DNA of 64,000 bases. It comes from Echinometra lucunter. Its lineage: Eukaryota; Echinodermata; Echinoidea; Camarodonta; Echinometridae. The notes under the pieces were generated by a model. It worked only from the letters and a program-made list of their open reading frames with translations. It ran no database searches and was not told the DNA's origin. Location of the stretch: assembly GCA_029962745.1 (NCBI GenBank), contig CM057154.1, positions 1,461,459-1,525,458 of the forward strand, read 5' to 3'. A program made the position numbers and the translations under genes. Positions 23,982-34,856 of this stretch are shown piece by piece; position 1 is the stretch's first letter, and every line of letters starts with the position of its first letter.

Positions 23982-24400
23982 ACCTAGTGCGTGAGGGTTT
24001 ATTAAAATTTGAATAGATGTTATCCTGTGAGAGCTAGAAGGGCATTAACCCATAGCAAGAGTTTATGCCCTTATGCCTCTCAACTGGTGTTATTTCTCCT
24101 TGGTGGTGTAAAGCTTGTAATCCTATGCCATGATTAGTCATGGAAAAGAAACCTTTTATGAGCTGAATGGAATTGCAAGATATCCTGATGGGATATTATA
24201 CTTTTAAGGTCTTAATAGACATCATGTTACCTTGATTGTTACCAGAATCTTTTTGTTATTTTGTGTTGTCCTTCGCTGGGCTCTGTAGAGAAAATCCTCG
24301 GAATCTGAAGCAGTTGTGTCCAGTCTCAACCATTCAATAAAGGAGCTAATTGCTGACTTGTTGCCATAATGAAATTTGATTGGAAAGTGCACAGGGGGAT

Positions 24401-24450
24401 GAGAAAGAAAGAGAGAAAGAGAGAGAAAGATAGAAAGGGAGAGAGACAGG
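24401..24450. repeat. GA-rich simple sequence
   Basis: Imperfect (GAGAAA)n purine run. A mixed T/G homopolymer follows at 24541-24560. Confidence 0.85.
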
Positions 24451-24560
24451 AAAGGGACTTACATTTGTACTCAACCATTGTGAAAAAGCATGTCCACATC
24501 TTATTTAGACATCTCCTATAATGGAGAATGATCAGCCCATTTTTTTTTTTGGGGGGGGGG

Positions 24561-26511
24561 ATATGGGAATTTATTAGTATCTTTTCCATTCTAGGTCTTG
24601 TATGATATTCTAGCAATTGAGGTTATTGTTTTTTATGTTGTTGAATATTGTGTAGATGCTGTATAATCATGGTATAATAGGCCTTGTGCATTATGGCATG
24701 TATGTGTAACACAAGAGCAACCTTGTTTGCCAAAGAACCTTTTCACTTGGATACCTTGATAAAAACAAAGAAAGCTTTGATCTAGTTTGAACTGGGCTAA
24801 TTGCTAAGCACACAGAGACAGAAAAGAGAGAAATAGAGAGAGCATTGTAACGATCCACCCTTTTCTGAGTGATGTGTTTAGCTTTATTTAGACAGACCCA
24901 TTTATAATCCTGACTAAGTCAATGCCATTCCTAGCCTAAGGTTTCATGAAAGGCAAACAAATATGGCAGTTTCCAAACTCCACATTTAATGACTTCTTGC
25001 AGTTTCAAGAGTACACCAAATGACTTTGTATGTTTACCTATGGGATGAGATGGAAATGGACTTGTGTGGAGCTTGTTTTTTTTTTTTTTGCTTATTTTCC
25101 CAGAAGTGGGCAGATGAGGTTCGGAAGCGTAGAGGGTACTATTGATAATGTTTTTATAATAATTTTTTATCATTAATTATCAATAAATGTTGAGTTTGTA
25201 ATATGTTACTTTGTTTTCGAGAAAAGTAATGTATTAGCTTTTGAAATTTGAAGTGGAAAAATATAAACACAGGATGGGGACCCCAACATTTGCTTAGAGA
25301 GCATTTGGTCCTACCTTTATTTTGTCAAAGGTTTAGGGTTGAGGGATAGTGTTAGGTAAATGATTTAACTTCGAAAGAATTCAACTAGTTTTAGAAATTG
25401 AATGAGGATCAATTGTTAAATGTGTATTACAGCATTGGCAAGACAGAACATGTCAGACATTTGTCAAATCACCTTCAGATAAGAAATGATGGACCTTTAA
25501 GTTCATATGTGGAAACAAAGTGAAGAGCTTAGTGTGTAATTGCTGCTGAACCATCTTGCCATCTGCAGTGATCAAAACGGATGATTAATGGTGGAATCAA
25601 AATGATAAACATCTATGCTTTCTCTCGAGTGAACATTTAATAGGACTAATTTCAGTTTCATCGCCAAGCGCCTGAACCGTCCCCGATTGATGATAAGATG
25701 GCGTGAGGGGAACCTCATCATGAGAGGACTTTACGCTTCCTTGTCACGCACCCTCGGTTTGGTTTGGCTGAAATGATCTGTTTGGACAGACAGTAGATTT
25801 AATTTGTTTTCATAATGATATGAACAATTCTTTGTTTGCGTTGATACGTGGGGGAGGGGTGAGGATGATGGGCAGTAATGTGCCGAGAATGTGCCGATGA
25901 ATCCATTCTCAGTATGTAATCATTCTTTTTTATGAGGTTCTGATGCGAGAACATGTTTGGAATTAAAAACATCTATATTTCATTGCATGTACAAACAGGG
26001 AACTTCATATTAAATCTTCTCAGGGATGTCAATAGCACCACCGTCTTTGTGATAACAATGCAGGATAGCAGACATATTCATTATACTGTATGTCATAGGC
26101 TTCAGTCTTGGTACAGCCACAATTCGGTTTTTGTGTTAGCCATGATATGTTCTACCAATGATTAAAGACAGTTGTAGAGAAAACAAATGTATGCATAAAT
26201 CAGATCTTTATTTATTCTTACAATTTTATCATAGGATAGTATATTAATACTCCATATTACTACTGATTCAATAGGTAGAGTCTTATCTTTGTTAATGAAC
26301 ATCATAAATACTATATTTGGTACTAATCTCTTCTACTTTGGTTTACGATATTGTGCAATTTAGTTGGGAATAAAGCTATCTAATTGATCATTCCTCCTGC
26401 TTTTCTACACTTCCAAGAGAATACATAAAATTCAGTTACTAGTATGTAGTAGAAGAGTACACTTGAAAATAGATTTGATGTAATGCTTTCAGCGAGGCTG
26501 CTGATGAAGTC
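24561..26511. other. Unannotated intronic sequence
   Basis: Ordinary AT-rich DNA with a poly(T) run near 25078-25090. No gene or mobile element is recognisable. Confidence 0.4.
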
Positions 26512-26515
26512 TTAA

Positions 26516-27005
26516 AGGCATTGGCTAACATTGTTATGATTTTAAAAAATCTTGTTTTGTTACTTGAAAATGGGATAAACATAACGGGTTATAGTGTAAA
26601 AATACAAGTCTGAAAGTTTCAAAGTATAATATCCACAGGAAGTATTTTTAAATATCAGAAAATGTGAACCAATGTTTGAAAAATATACGATGGTCATTTG
26701 CACAGAATAGACATAAGGAGTGCGCATGCGCCTATGACTCACCTTACCAGTACTGTGTGTATTGGCGTATCACGCGGCGGGAGGCACATAACGGCATTTT
26801 CAAATTCAAGCAAAGTGGTCCTCTTAGTGATTGTCTCGTGAGACGAAGGATAGCAAAATCGTCATTTGCGTCTAACTTACACCTTTTCATTCCAAATTAT
26901 GGATGGTTTCAGGGTTTTTGAGTACAAATACAAGTATTCATTCACATGTTTCACCTTAGTTTGAGAATTTTTTAAATCAGCTGCTCACAAAGTTAGCCAA
27001 TGCCT
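26516..27005. mobile_element. TTAA-flanked DNA transposon remnant, Kolobok-like
   Basis: Terminal inverted repeats AGGCATTGGCTAAC at the left and GTTAGCCAATGCCT at the right are perfect over 14 bases, with further similarity inward. TTAA lies immediately outside both ends (26512-26515, 27006-27009). TTAA duplications are made by piggyBac and Kolobok families. The AGG...CCT ends do not fit piggyBac's CCC...GGG, so Kolobok-like is preferred. The 85-residue open frame inside resembles no transposase I know, so the copy is non-autonomous. Confidence 0.8.
26721..26731. promoter_or_regulatory. NRF-1 / P3A2-type site inside a transposon
   Basis: TGCGCATGCGC is a perfect NRF-1 core palindrome; in sea urchins the homologue is P3A2. 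It lies in the middle of the TTAA-flanked element, so the element may distribute such sites. Binding is not demonstrated. Confidence 0.4.
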
Positions 27006-27009
27006 TTAA

Positions 27010-29309
27010 GCCATAGTGAATGTACCATCCTAATAATTGCTCTAAATCTTTCACAACTAATTTCTTATTAAACATGAGCTCCTCTGTAATCACTCTGTAC
27101 ACTGAGATAAAAACAAGAATACTGGGCCATAAATTGTCAGCTGTAAGCTGAGTTTGTTGAGAAAGCAGACAGCCAGTCCGACTGCCTGGCTACCAGGGCT
27201 CAGAGCCGCTCAGATACCCATCTCTCATCTTGTCTTTATTCCGAACTTTCTCAGATTTGATCTGTAAGAAATGAACTGCAGCTTGCTTGCTTCATTGCAC
27301 CTGGCACTAAATATCACTGATAGATATATGTTGCCTTCGATATTCAATTTCTAAATTCCTACTTCTATACCATGGTAATATATTTTTTAGTAATCAAGAC
27401 GAAAAACTTATTCTCTGTTCTCTAGTTTGATTAGAACAAGTCGGACGATTTGAAAATCATCTGCTGAGAAACACCTAACAGTTAATTCCTCAAAAACTTA
27501 GTTTTATTATTACATGCATATGATATTAATCAATGTTGCAACATGCTTAAAGAAAGAGTAACATGCTTAATAACCACTTCTTTCTTATAATTAAATCAAC
27601 CTGTTTTATGGAGAAATGTGAAAAAATAATGTTTGAGTTGAATTTCAGTCCTTCATTCGTGTTTAACTCCCACGTTTTTCTGTCGTCGATTTGTACCTTA
27701 ATTCAGTAGGACTGTTCGTCCACCTCCATAGCTTATTCTCCTGTTTAAATTCAGAAAGTGCAATTTAAATGGAGACCTTAAAAAGTGCTCCTCTGTGCTT
27801 TTCTCTAATATTCCTTCTTCCTGCTACGTGCTAAGACGGAGATTGCTTGCCGTAGCGGAATGCATCGCACGCCTAGCTACACCGGGCATTATTGCATTAC
27901 CTTTCTATTCCGATCCTTGCTCGACTCGTTAATTCCGCCCGCTCTATTCAGCCCGCTGAGTGCAAGAAACAAAAGGAGTTATTTCTGCTCCGCCGAGCCC
28001 TTTCCTGCTCTCCACTTTGGCTGAAGTTCAGAAGGGGGCTGAGGACTTGTAAGACATCGTTGGTTATTAGATATGGGCAATTGTTATGTTCATGCCTTCT
28101 GACAATCCATTTGCACACCTGGGATGGGAGCCCTAATTCGATTGCGGACCGCTGTAATAAAATGAAATGTGATGCAGTGGAAGGCAAATGTGTCGGGGAA
28201 ACAAGTGCGGGTTGAGAGGAGAGAGGTGGCACGGAAGCCTTTCTGCATGAGACAGAGAAGCAAAACTATGTAAAGGTTGAATATTAAAGAAAAAAGTCAC
28301 GGTGAAATGAAGAAAGACATAGTTTTTTTTATTCCATGTGCTTGTCAGAACTTATTGAAAGTTTAAGTCAATTTGCGATACAGAAGGGACTGGAGAATGT
28401 GCCCTTCTTTAGCAAATCTCAATTGAATTGCAATGGAATATAATTATATCGAAATTGTATTGAAGGGTGCATGCAGCCTCTAATTCTGTAGGAATCAAAT
28501 TTAAAGAGTTTTATTAAAATCTCTTTAAAAAAGAGTTTCAGTATACACACTTTAACATGGAAGTTTTCATGTAATTTAGTTTCTGTAAGTTACAGCTCAG
28601 AGGGATTTTCTTTTTCGGATAGTCATGAGATCATGATTTTTTTTTGGGGGGGGAGAGGGTTGGAATTAACATAAAGGAATATAACATTCTTTTCCTTTTA
28701 ATTAATTCAGTAAAGATTTATGTCAGGTTACATGAATAATGGTCATAAACAAATTTTAATATGAAAACTTTGTGGAGAATTACTGTATTTCATGAATGAA
28801 GCATTCTGTTTATAAGTCAGACTTGAGCTCAAATTCTAAATTTATTAGATATTTTAGATAATGGCAATTCACATCAAAATTGAAAAAGAATATTATGGCA
28901 GTACTGTTTATTTCTTGGGCAATTCCCTCACTACAAAAGATGAATGGGCCTTTTTGTGGTTGAGAATTCAAGATAGAAATAGGAAAGCAATTAATGACAA
29001 TTTGGAATAAGCTCACCAAACAATAAGCAGTCGACCAAATCGAGAAAATATTGTGGCAGTTTTATCTCCTGAATCGAATCCTATTTTGTTGGCCACGTAT
29101 TTGCCATGGTGTACGCAAGGAAGGAGATGGACAAAGGGTGGAATATGTTTGCGTTTGCATTCGTAAAATTGATGAATTGTTTCCTGTGGTGGTCGTATGA
29201 TATGTATCATATATTGTGGGAAAACTTAGCAAATAGCAAATTAAAAAATGAGGGAACCTTGAAAGTGAGTGGCAGTTGTTTTCAGAAATTTATTCTGTTA
29301 TTCTTGAGT
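27010..29309. other. Intronic sequence, partly complex
   Basis: Mostly AT-rich. The part at about 27830-28215 is noticeably less AT-rich and free of simple repeats, with a 107-codon open frame on the + strand and a 94-codon one on the minus strand. Neither shows a domain or splice context I recognise, so I read it as possible conserved non-coding DNA. Confidence 0.35.
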
Positions 29310-29328
29310 GGGGGGGGGGGGGGGGGGG
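29310..29328. repeat. Poly(G) run
   Basis: Nineteen G residues. It gives the poly-glycine in a chance + strand frame. Confidence 0.95.
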
Positions 29329-29896
29329 TGGAAGCAACAAAATTAATATATTATGTATGCTGTCACTCTTGGGTGTCTGTACATAAAAGCATGGGATCTG
29401 ATTCTAAAGAAACTTTGTGCAGTTGACACAGGACTTCATTCATTGTATTCAATAGGAATGAATGGAAAGAACATTCATAGTGGGACATTCATTTCCTTTT
29501 TGTTTGAATGCAAGCACACTATTTTATTAATCCAGATATTCATTTTTAATGACATATTATTCGGGTTAATGTACAGCTATGTCCCAGATACATGTTTGTA
29601 TGCGACCTCATTTTTCAATGCATAGCTAAAAGAGATATTGCACATTCATATTTCATTCATAATACTCCATGAATATTGTGGTCAGTTGTGGAAAGGATGT
29701 GAATTTGGAGGTATTCAAAGGCCATAGCCTAGCATTTTGTAAAGTTTTATTTTGATAGTATCATGAATCTTTGCTTTCTTTTGTACAAAGGTTCTTTTTC
29801 ATGTTTATGATTATGCAGTAGGAAGAGATGACATCTAGCTTGCATATTTTACAGCCATTTTAAACTTTTGTCCCAGGAAAAGATCAGATTGAGTTC

Positions 29897-30057
29897 TGGG
29901 CAGCATTTCATGAGAGGACTTGTCAGATGTTTTATCCTACAAAGTCTGTTTTATCCGACAGTTGCCATAGTAACGATGCTTCTCAGCCTATCGAAATCAA
30001 GGAAAGATGTCAGATCTGACAACTTGTCAGACAACAAATGTTGATGAAATGCTCCCC
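29897..30057. mobile_element. Hairpin MITE with GGGNAGCATTTCAT termini
   Basis: The left end GGGCAGCATTTCATGA and right end (inward, GGGGAGCATTTCATCA) are inverted repeats. 'GACTTGTCAGATGT' near the left is matched by 'CTGACAACTTGTCAGAC' near the right. An RFX-like X-box (GTTGCCATAGTAAC, 29961-29974) lies in its centre. It shares an 'AGCC(A/T)ATC(A/G)AAATC' word with the 21640 element but the termini differ. The exact target duplication is not clear. Confidence 0.7.
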
Positions 30058-30540
30058 TGGTCTTGCAATATGATGTGAAAGAAATTTTTTTCAAAGTAAC
30101 TATGAAAGATTGATTAAGTAGTAAGTAAAAGTCTGTATAAACCGGGAGGTTTAGAAGTCATCTCAATGATAAGAAATTTACTCAGGCTTGTTGAAAAGCA
30201 TATGCACTGTACTTGAAAATGGACACTGCAAATGTTTGGGCTGGACATTTGGAAACTTTCTTGTCATATTTTGAATATGAGGGTATTTGAAGAGTAATCC
30301 TTTTTAGGGGGCATTTATACTATGATATATTTTTCAAAATGACATAAAAAGACTGAGAAAGCTCACAAACTGTCTTCCACTTCCACTTCAAACTCAAGCT
30401 TCTCTTTAAACAAGTAGATCACCATGAATTGATTAAAGTTTGATTTATACACCTTCCTGGTCGTAGTCATCTCCCTAGATATGATGAAAGGAAATGAAAT
30501 TTTATGGCAGGAAATCAATTTAACAAGTGGACATCTTTCT

Positions 30541-30839
30541 ATGGTGGCTCTGTAGTATGCTCGACAACGGGTCATGTGCGATGTGAATTTGGCGGCAAAC
30601 TTTGCACCCCAGTCACGAAATTTGCGACCCGTGACTCGAACTTTCCGTCCCAGTTGCGAAATTTGCGACCCGTGACGTGAAATTCATGACCTGGGATGCG
30701 AAATTCATGACCTGGGATGCGAAATTCATGAACCATGATGCGAAGTTCAGGACCCTGGGATGCGAAGTTCATGACCTGGGATGCGAAATTCACGTCGTAC
30801 ATGACCTGTTGTCGAGCGAGCATACTTCAGGGCCACCAT
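30541..30839. mobile_element. Inverted-repeat element with 21-bp minisatellite core
   Basis: About 50-base terminal inverted repeats: both ends read ATGGTGGCYCTGWAGTATGC then a CGACAAC-GGTCATGT block going inward; one arm has four extra bases (CTCG). Eight-base flanks ATCTTTCT and ATCTTTCG match at 7 of 8, suggesting an 8-bp target duplication. The core (about 30600-30790) is a 21-bp array of the type GATGCGAAATTCATGACCTG with at least five clear units. Because the unit is divisible by three it produces a repetitive 83-residue open frame on the minus strand (EFRIPGH repeats), which is not a gene. Confidence 0.8.
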
Positions 30840-31303
30840 ATCTTTCGCAGTATTAGTGCAAATTTAGTCGAGGTGTTATAGCTATCAAATAGCTTTACAA
30901 ATTTTGTAAATGCTTGTCTGGCCTACCCGATCTACCCGATAAGCTTGCCCAGGGCCGAGCTATTTGGGCAAATACCGGTACTTGTACTTGTACTTGGACC
31001 TCATATCATGGTGATTAGCTAGATATTGGGAAACAGATTCCATAAATAAATTCCATACTTGATGCAGTTGCTTTCTGCACAAGATAGGATTAGATAATTC
31101 ATTATCTCTCACTTTTTTTCTTTCTGTTCCTCTGTATCCAGAGTCCGTAGCTATGTTTGTATTATTTCCACCTATCCCCAAATGTTGCAGGTATTTTACC
31201 GATAGCGACAGATATGCAGAATGTCCACAAAAAAGCCCTCCCATTTATGGCTTGAGGAATGAAAAGTAGCTTTGAACACAAAGTTCTGACCTGTGGCCAA
31301 AAT

Positions 31304-31322
31304 CCGCATTGCATGCTGGGTA
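31304..31322 (-). promoter_or_regulatory. Staf/ZNF143-like SBS site
   Basis: On the minus strand the site reads TACCCAGCATGCAATGCGG, which fits the long Staf/ZNF143 binding consensus (TWCCCANMRTGCMYYGCGR) at all but one position. Such a long match is unlikely by chance. Staf sites normally sit in snRNA or housekeeping promoters; I see no snRNA body next to it. Confidence 0.4.
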
Positions 31323-31621
31323 ACGATAGTGTAAGATTGTCCTCCCCAAGTGAATTCCGTAGTATTAGTGATGCTTAAATTAGCAGGGGCATATAGGAGA
31401 ATGCTTTAATACGTATGGTGTTATTGCAGTAATACCTTCCCGATATGAATGCTGACCAAAGAAAATCACTTTAATGATTCACACCGACAGCAGTGTGGAG
31501 TTGGCGGATATGAACAGGGCTTGCGTTGAACGATGATGGAGTATGGGAAAAAGACGAGAGTCCTTGAAGGCGATTTGTCTCCAAACAAACACCATCATTC
31601 ATCTTCATTCTCCTATTGATG

Positions 31622-31635
31622 GTTGCCATGGCAAC
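31622..31635. promoter_or_regulatory. Perfect palindromic RFX X-box
   Basis: GTTGCCATGGCAAC is the ideal RFX palindrome. A second match with a one-base spacer, GTTGCC-A-GGCAAC, is at 32175-32187, about 550 bases away. The area is complex sequence without a recognised repeat, so a regulatory element is plausible. Confidence 0.5.
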
Positions 31636-32592
31636 CAATTGTGATATGTCTCAATGTCTGTTCTTATGATGAAGGATGGGGCAGGTTGAAGAAACACAGG
31701 AAAAAAAAAAATTTCATCTCACCAATCCAGGGCTCCAAAGTTGCAGGAAATTTTCGAGCAAACACTGATAAATGATGAATCCCTTCTCCTGGAAATTATA
31801 CCCAGTTACTTGTAGGGCATTGGATATGTTAGAATATCAAGCAATTACAAGAATAAGAAATTGAAATGGATGTGGTTATTAATAAGTGTTTCATCAACCC
31901 TGTTGTGGAGTGCTCTTACGTCATAGGCTTTCATCTGGTCCTAGCATTTTCATATTTTTCATACTTTTCATACAATGCATAGTTATGTTATGTTAGCCAT
32001 GGCTGAGCAAGCAAACTCCATGTTGTGCAAATGTGCGTGAAATTTCAGTGTGGCTGCAAAGAATTTTCTCCCTTTCGAATGAAATGAAACTGAAAGTTAG
32101 GAGAACAAATAATTTGGTGGAAAGGGAATCGATGTATGAATTGTTTTTCATCATAAACCAAGGGCAGAATTATGGTTGCCAGGCAACACCATTTGACGTT
32201 TTTATTTATTTTTCATTTGATCGAGTAGTTGAACTATTTTGGATGGCTTTGAGTGTTATATCCGGGAAACTGCTATGTAGCCTTTGAATCATGCCACCTA
32301 CATATATACATGTACATGTAGTAAAAGTGCTTCAATTGTTGAAAATGAAATACTCTAAACTCTTCAAAATCATGCGAAGTGTTTTGAATGATGCTTGTAT
32401 TGTGGGAATGCTCTTGAAGTACCAATAACAATAGTTGAAGTATGAATTATGGTACTAAAGGTTTATGTCCTAATGATATCAAGTTTTTCTTTCTATACAT
32501 GTTAACTAATGATCATCCAATTCACCTGTTCAAATGCTTGGAACTTTGCAGTATTATGTATTCAATATGGATAATAATTTTCAGGCTCTTAA

Positions 32593-33001
32593 CCCATTCG
32601 TGACAGAGGGTCCACATTATGTGGTTTGGTTTAATAACTTTTGATGCAGATCCCTAAAAATCATACCAAATACATGAGCAGAAAGAGCAAAAAATTCTAC
32701 ACTTACTGTGCCCATTTTCATTGCATCAATATTTGTTGTTTGATGCTGATTTTTTTTTAAAGGAAAATAAGCATTAAAATCCTTAAATTGGCAATGCGAT
32801 GAAAATGCTAAAATTACTGTTTTTCCCTGCAAATTGGCAACTTTATGACTTCTCATCATACATTCTGTCAATTAATATTTATTTCAGATACATGATGTTT
32901 TATAAGAAAAATGTAGCAATGAAAGAAAAATATTGGTGTTGCCAATTTGAAGAATAAAAGCTGATCAAATTAGGCTTTAAATAATTCCTGTCACGAATGG
33001 G
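32593..33001. mobile_element. piggyBac-like MITE
   Basis: Perfect 14-base terminal inverted repeats, CCCATTCGTGACAG and CTGTCACGAATGGG, bounded on each side by TTAA (32589-32592 and 33002-33005). CCC...GGG ends with a TTAA duplication are the hallmark of the piggyBac family. At 409 bases, without a transposase frame, it is non-autonomous. The interior is AT-rich with several GCCAATTT/AAATTGGC words. Confidence 0.9.
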
Positions 33002-33591
33002 TTAACTAGTTTTATTCCACTTCCTCTCCCTCTTTCTGGTTACATATTTTCATTGGCCTGTATAGGACTTGAAATCGTGACGACTTCATTATTAAGGCTT
33101 AACTAGTAAAACAACTGGTTTATACTTGTATCAAGTATTTTAAAAGCTTAACAATTGACTTGGTTTCGTGAAAGGATGTATCTGTATTGCTCAAGCTTTT
33201 GTAGGTGCAATGGTTCGCAAAACCGGTGTGGAATCATAAAAACACCCTCATTTTTCACTTTAAAATGTTGAATAGTGCCTTTAATTGGATAGATATCAGG
33301 CAAATACCATCTGTGATTAAATGGGTGGGTGCAGATGGCTGCGAAAGCTTCCATTGACGAAGAGGCGTCAGGTCGTGAGATCATGTTGTGGGTGGCTAAA
33401 ATTGAAAGTTGATGGGAGGATAATTAGAGAGAAGTGAGAAAGAATGTGAGTGGAAGAAGATGGATGGATAGCTATCATCATATGCAAAAAGTTTCTGCAG
33501 AACTGTTTCATATTTGTAGGCCTTGAATATGAAAATGGAGATAATAATGTTAATAATAATAATGTTAATGATAATCATATTACTAGATTTA

Positions 33592-33762
33592 CCCTGTTAG
33601 AACAGTTGTTAAAAATCTTTAGGTTGTTTAACATATGAACCTACCAACTGTTGTTTTTAAAAAATCCCCATTTGTTTTACACACATTTTTTTTTTTTAAA
33701 CAACAGTTTGTAGGTTCATATGTTAAACAACTTGATGATTTTAAACAACTGGTCTAACAGTG
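33592..33762. mobile_element. Hairpin MITE with TA target duplication
   Basis: Arms of about 70 bases match almost fully: both read (inward) C-CTGTTAGA-CAGTTGTT, then GTTGTTTAACATATGAACCT. A T-rich loop lies between. TA flanks both ends (33590-33591, 33763-33764), as for Tc1/mariner-type elements. Confidence 0.85.
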
Positions 33763-33828
33763 TATATGTGGTCAAGTGCAAGCTACTTTGTTCTGAATAT
33801 TGCTGACCACATGCTAGTTGCTACCACA

Positions 33829-33922
33829 CCAGGACCTGTTGCTTAAAACTTATCATTGATGATAACTTTGCCATCAATGGTAACTTCCATGAAAACCTTG
33901 AATTTGATTGGCTGTTGAGCTG
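33829..33922 (+). mobile_element. Single-arm copy of the 21640 MITE family
   Basis: CCAGGACCTGTTGCTTAAAACTT through TTTGATTGGCTGTTGAGC aligns with the minus strand of 21690-21782. The second arm is missing or not recognisable here. Confidence 0.7.
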
Positions 33923-34675
33923 TGTAACCATGCTAGTTTACCAAGCTGACCCAAGATCAAAAGAAAAAATAAGATAGAAAGGCCATTCCACGTAACTGAG
34001 CATTATGAGGAATACATCAGGGGAGATCTTCCTGACATAGATGCAAATGGACAATGCACATCTCCCTGTTGCAGTGGAAAGGGAGAGGTAATGCTTTGTC
34101 CCCTTTTCAAGGGAAGAAATTTATTACTTCTGACCTTCCCAACCTGACCTAGATTTCGGCTCTTCCCCCTTTGGAATAAGAACATGCGAGGGAGCCCTTT
34201 AGTTAGGAGGCTGTCTGTTTCAATTGAAATCTATGTGAAATGAGTTATAAGGATTGATAGAACAATGTGGATTGTTGGAGAGAAATTGTATTTTTTTTCA
34301 AATGAGTTAAATTTCTTTATTTGGTAGTACAAGAAAGATGCATTTACTACATATATGTTAAGGAAGCAGAGAAGTTTAGGAAGTAAAGAAGAGCATTCTG
34401 TCTGGTTTGAGTGGTTTCAGTGTTGGTTTGTTTTTTTTTCTGGTCTTCTCATTGCCACGCATCTTTAAAAGCTGCGGTCTTCTACCCAGGGTCTAATATT
34501 TTTGTAGAGAAGTGTGGCATTTAGTTTTTGTGAGATGGGAAGGGTTGGCAGGTAGATTGAGTGCATACAGGAAGTCAATTTGTGTGTCGATGAGTGAGGA
34601 ATAGGACATGGTAGATTAGGAGCTAGGCTAAGACAGGTGAAAGCACCAGAATTGCGCCCATGTCCCTTCCCTCTT

Positions 34676-34856
34676 CTTCTTTTTGTTTTCTTTCTCTCTC
34701 TCTCTCTCTCACACACACTCTTTTTTACCCTTCCCCCTGCTCTCTTTCTGTTCTACTTTTCTTTCTTATCTTCTCGTCTCTTTCTGTTTCTCATTCATTC
34801 TTTTTTCTTACTCTCTTTTGTATCCCATCCCCCTCTCTCTTTCTTTCTCTCACCTG
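34676..34856. repeat. Pyrimidine-rich low-complexity tract
   Basis: C/T-rich stretch with a (CT)n(CA)n run near 34692-34720. Overlapping Ser/Leu/Phe-rich open frames in several phases are artefacts. Confidence 0.85.

Noticed and set aside
26664..26921. 85-codon + strand frame inside the TTAA element
   Set aside because: No transposase or other domain pattern; length is compatible with chance.
27892..28232. 107- and 94-codon frames on opposite strands
   Set aside because: Antisense overlap, no domain, no splice sites of note; composition rather than coding explains them.
30572..30823. 83-codon minus-strand frame with repeated EFRIPGH
   Set aside because: Produced by the 21-bp minisatellite, whose unit is a multiple of three.
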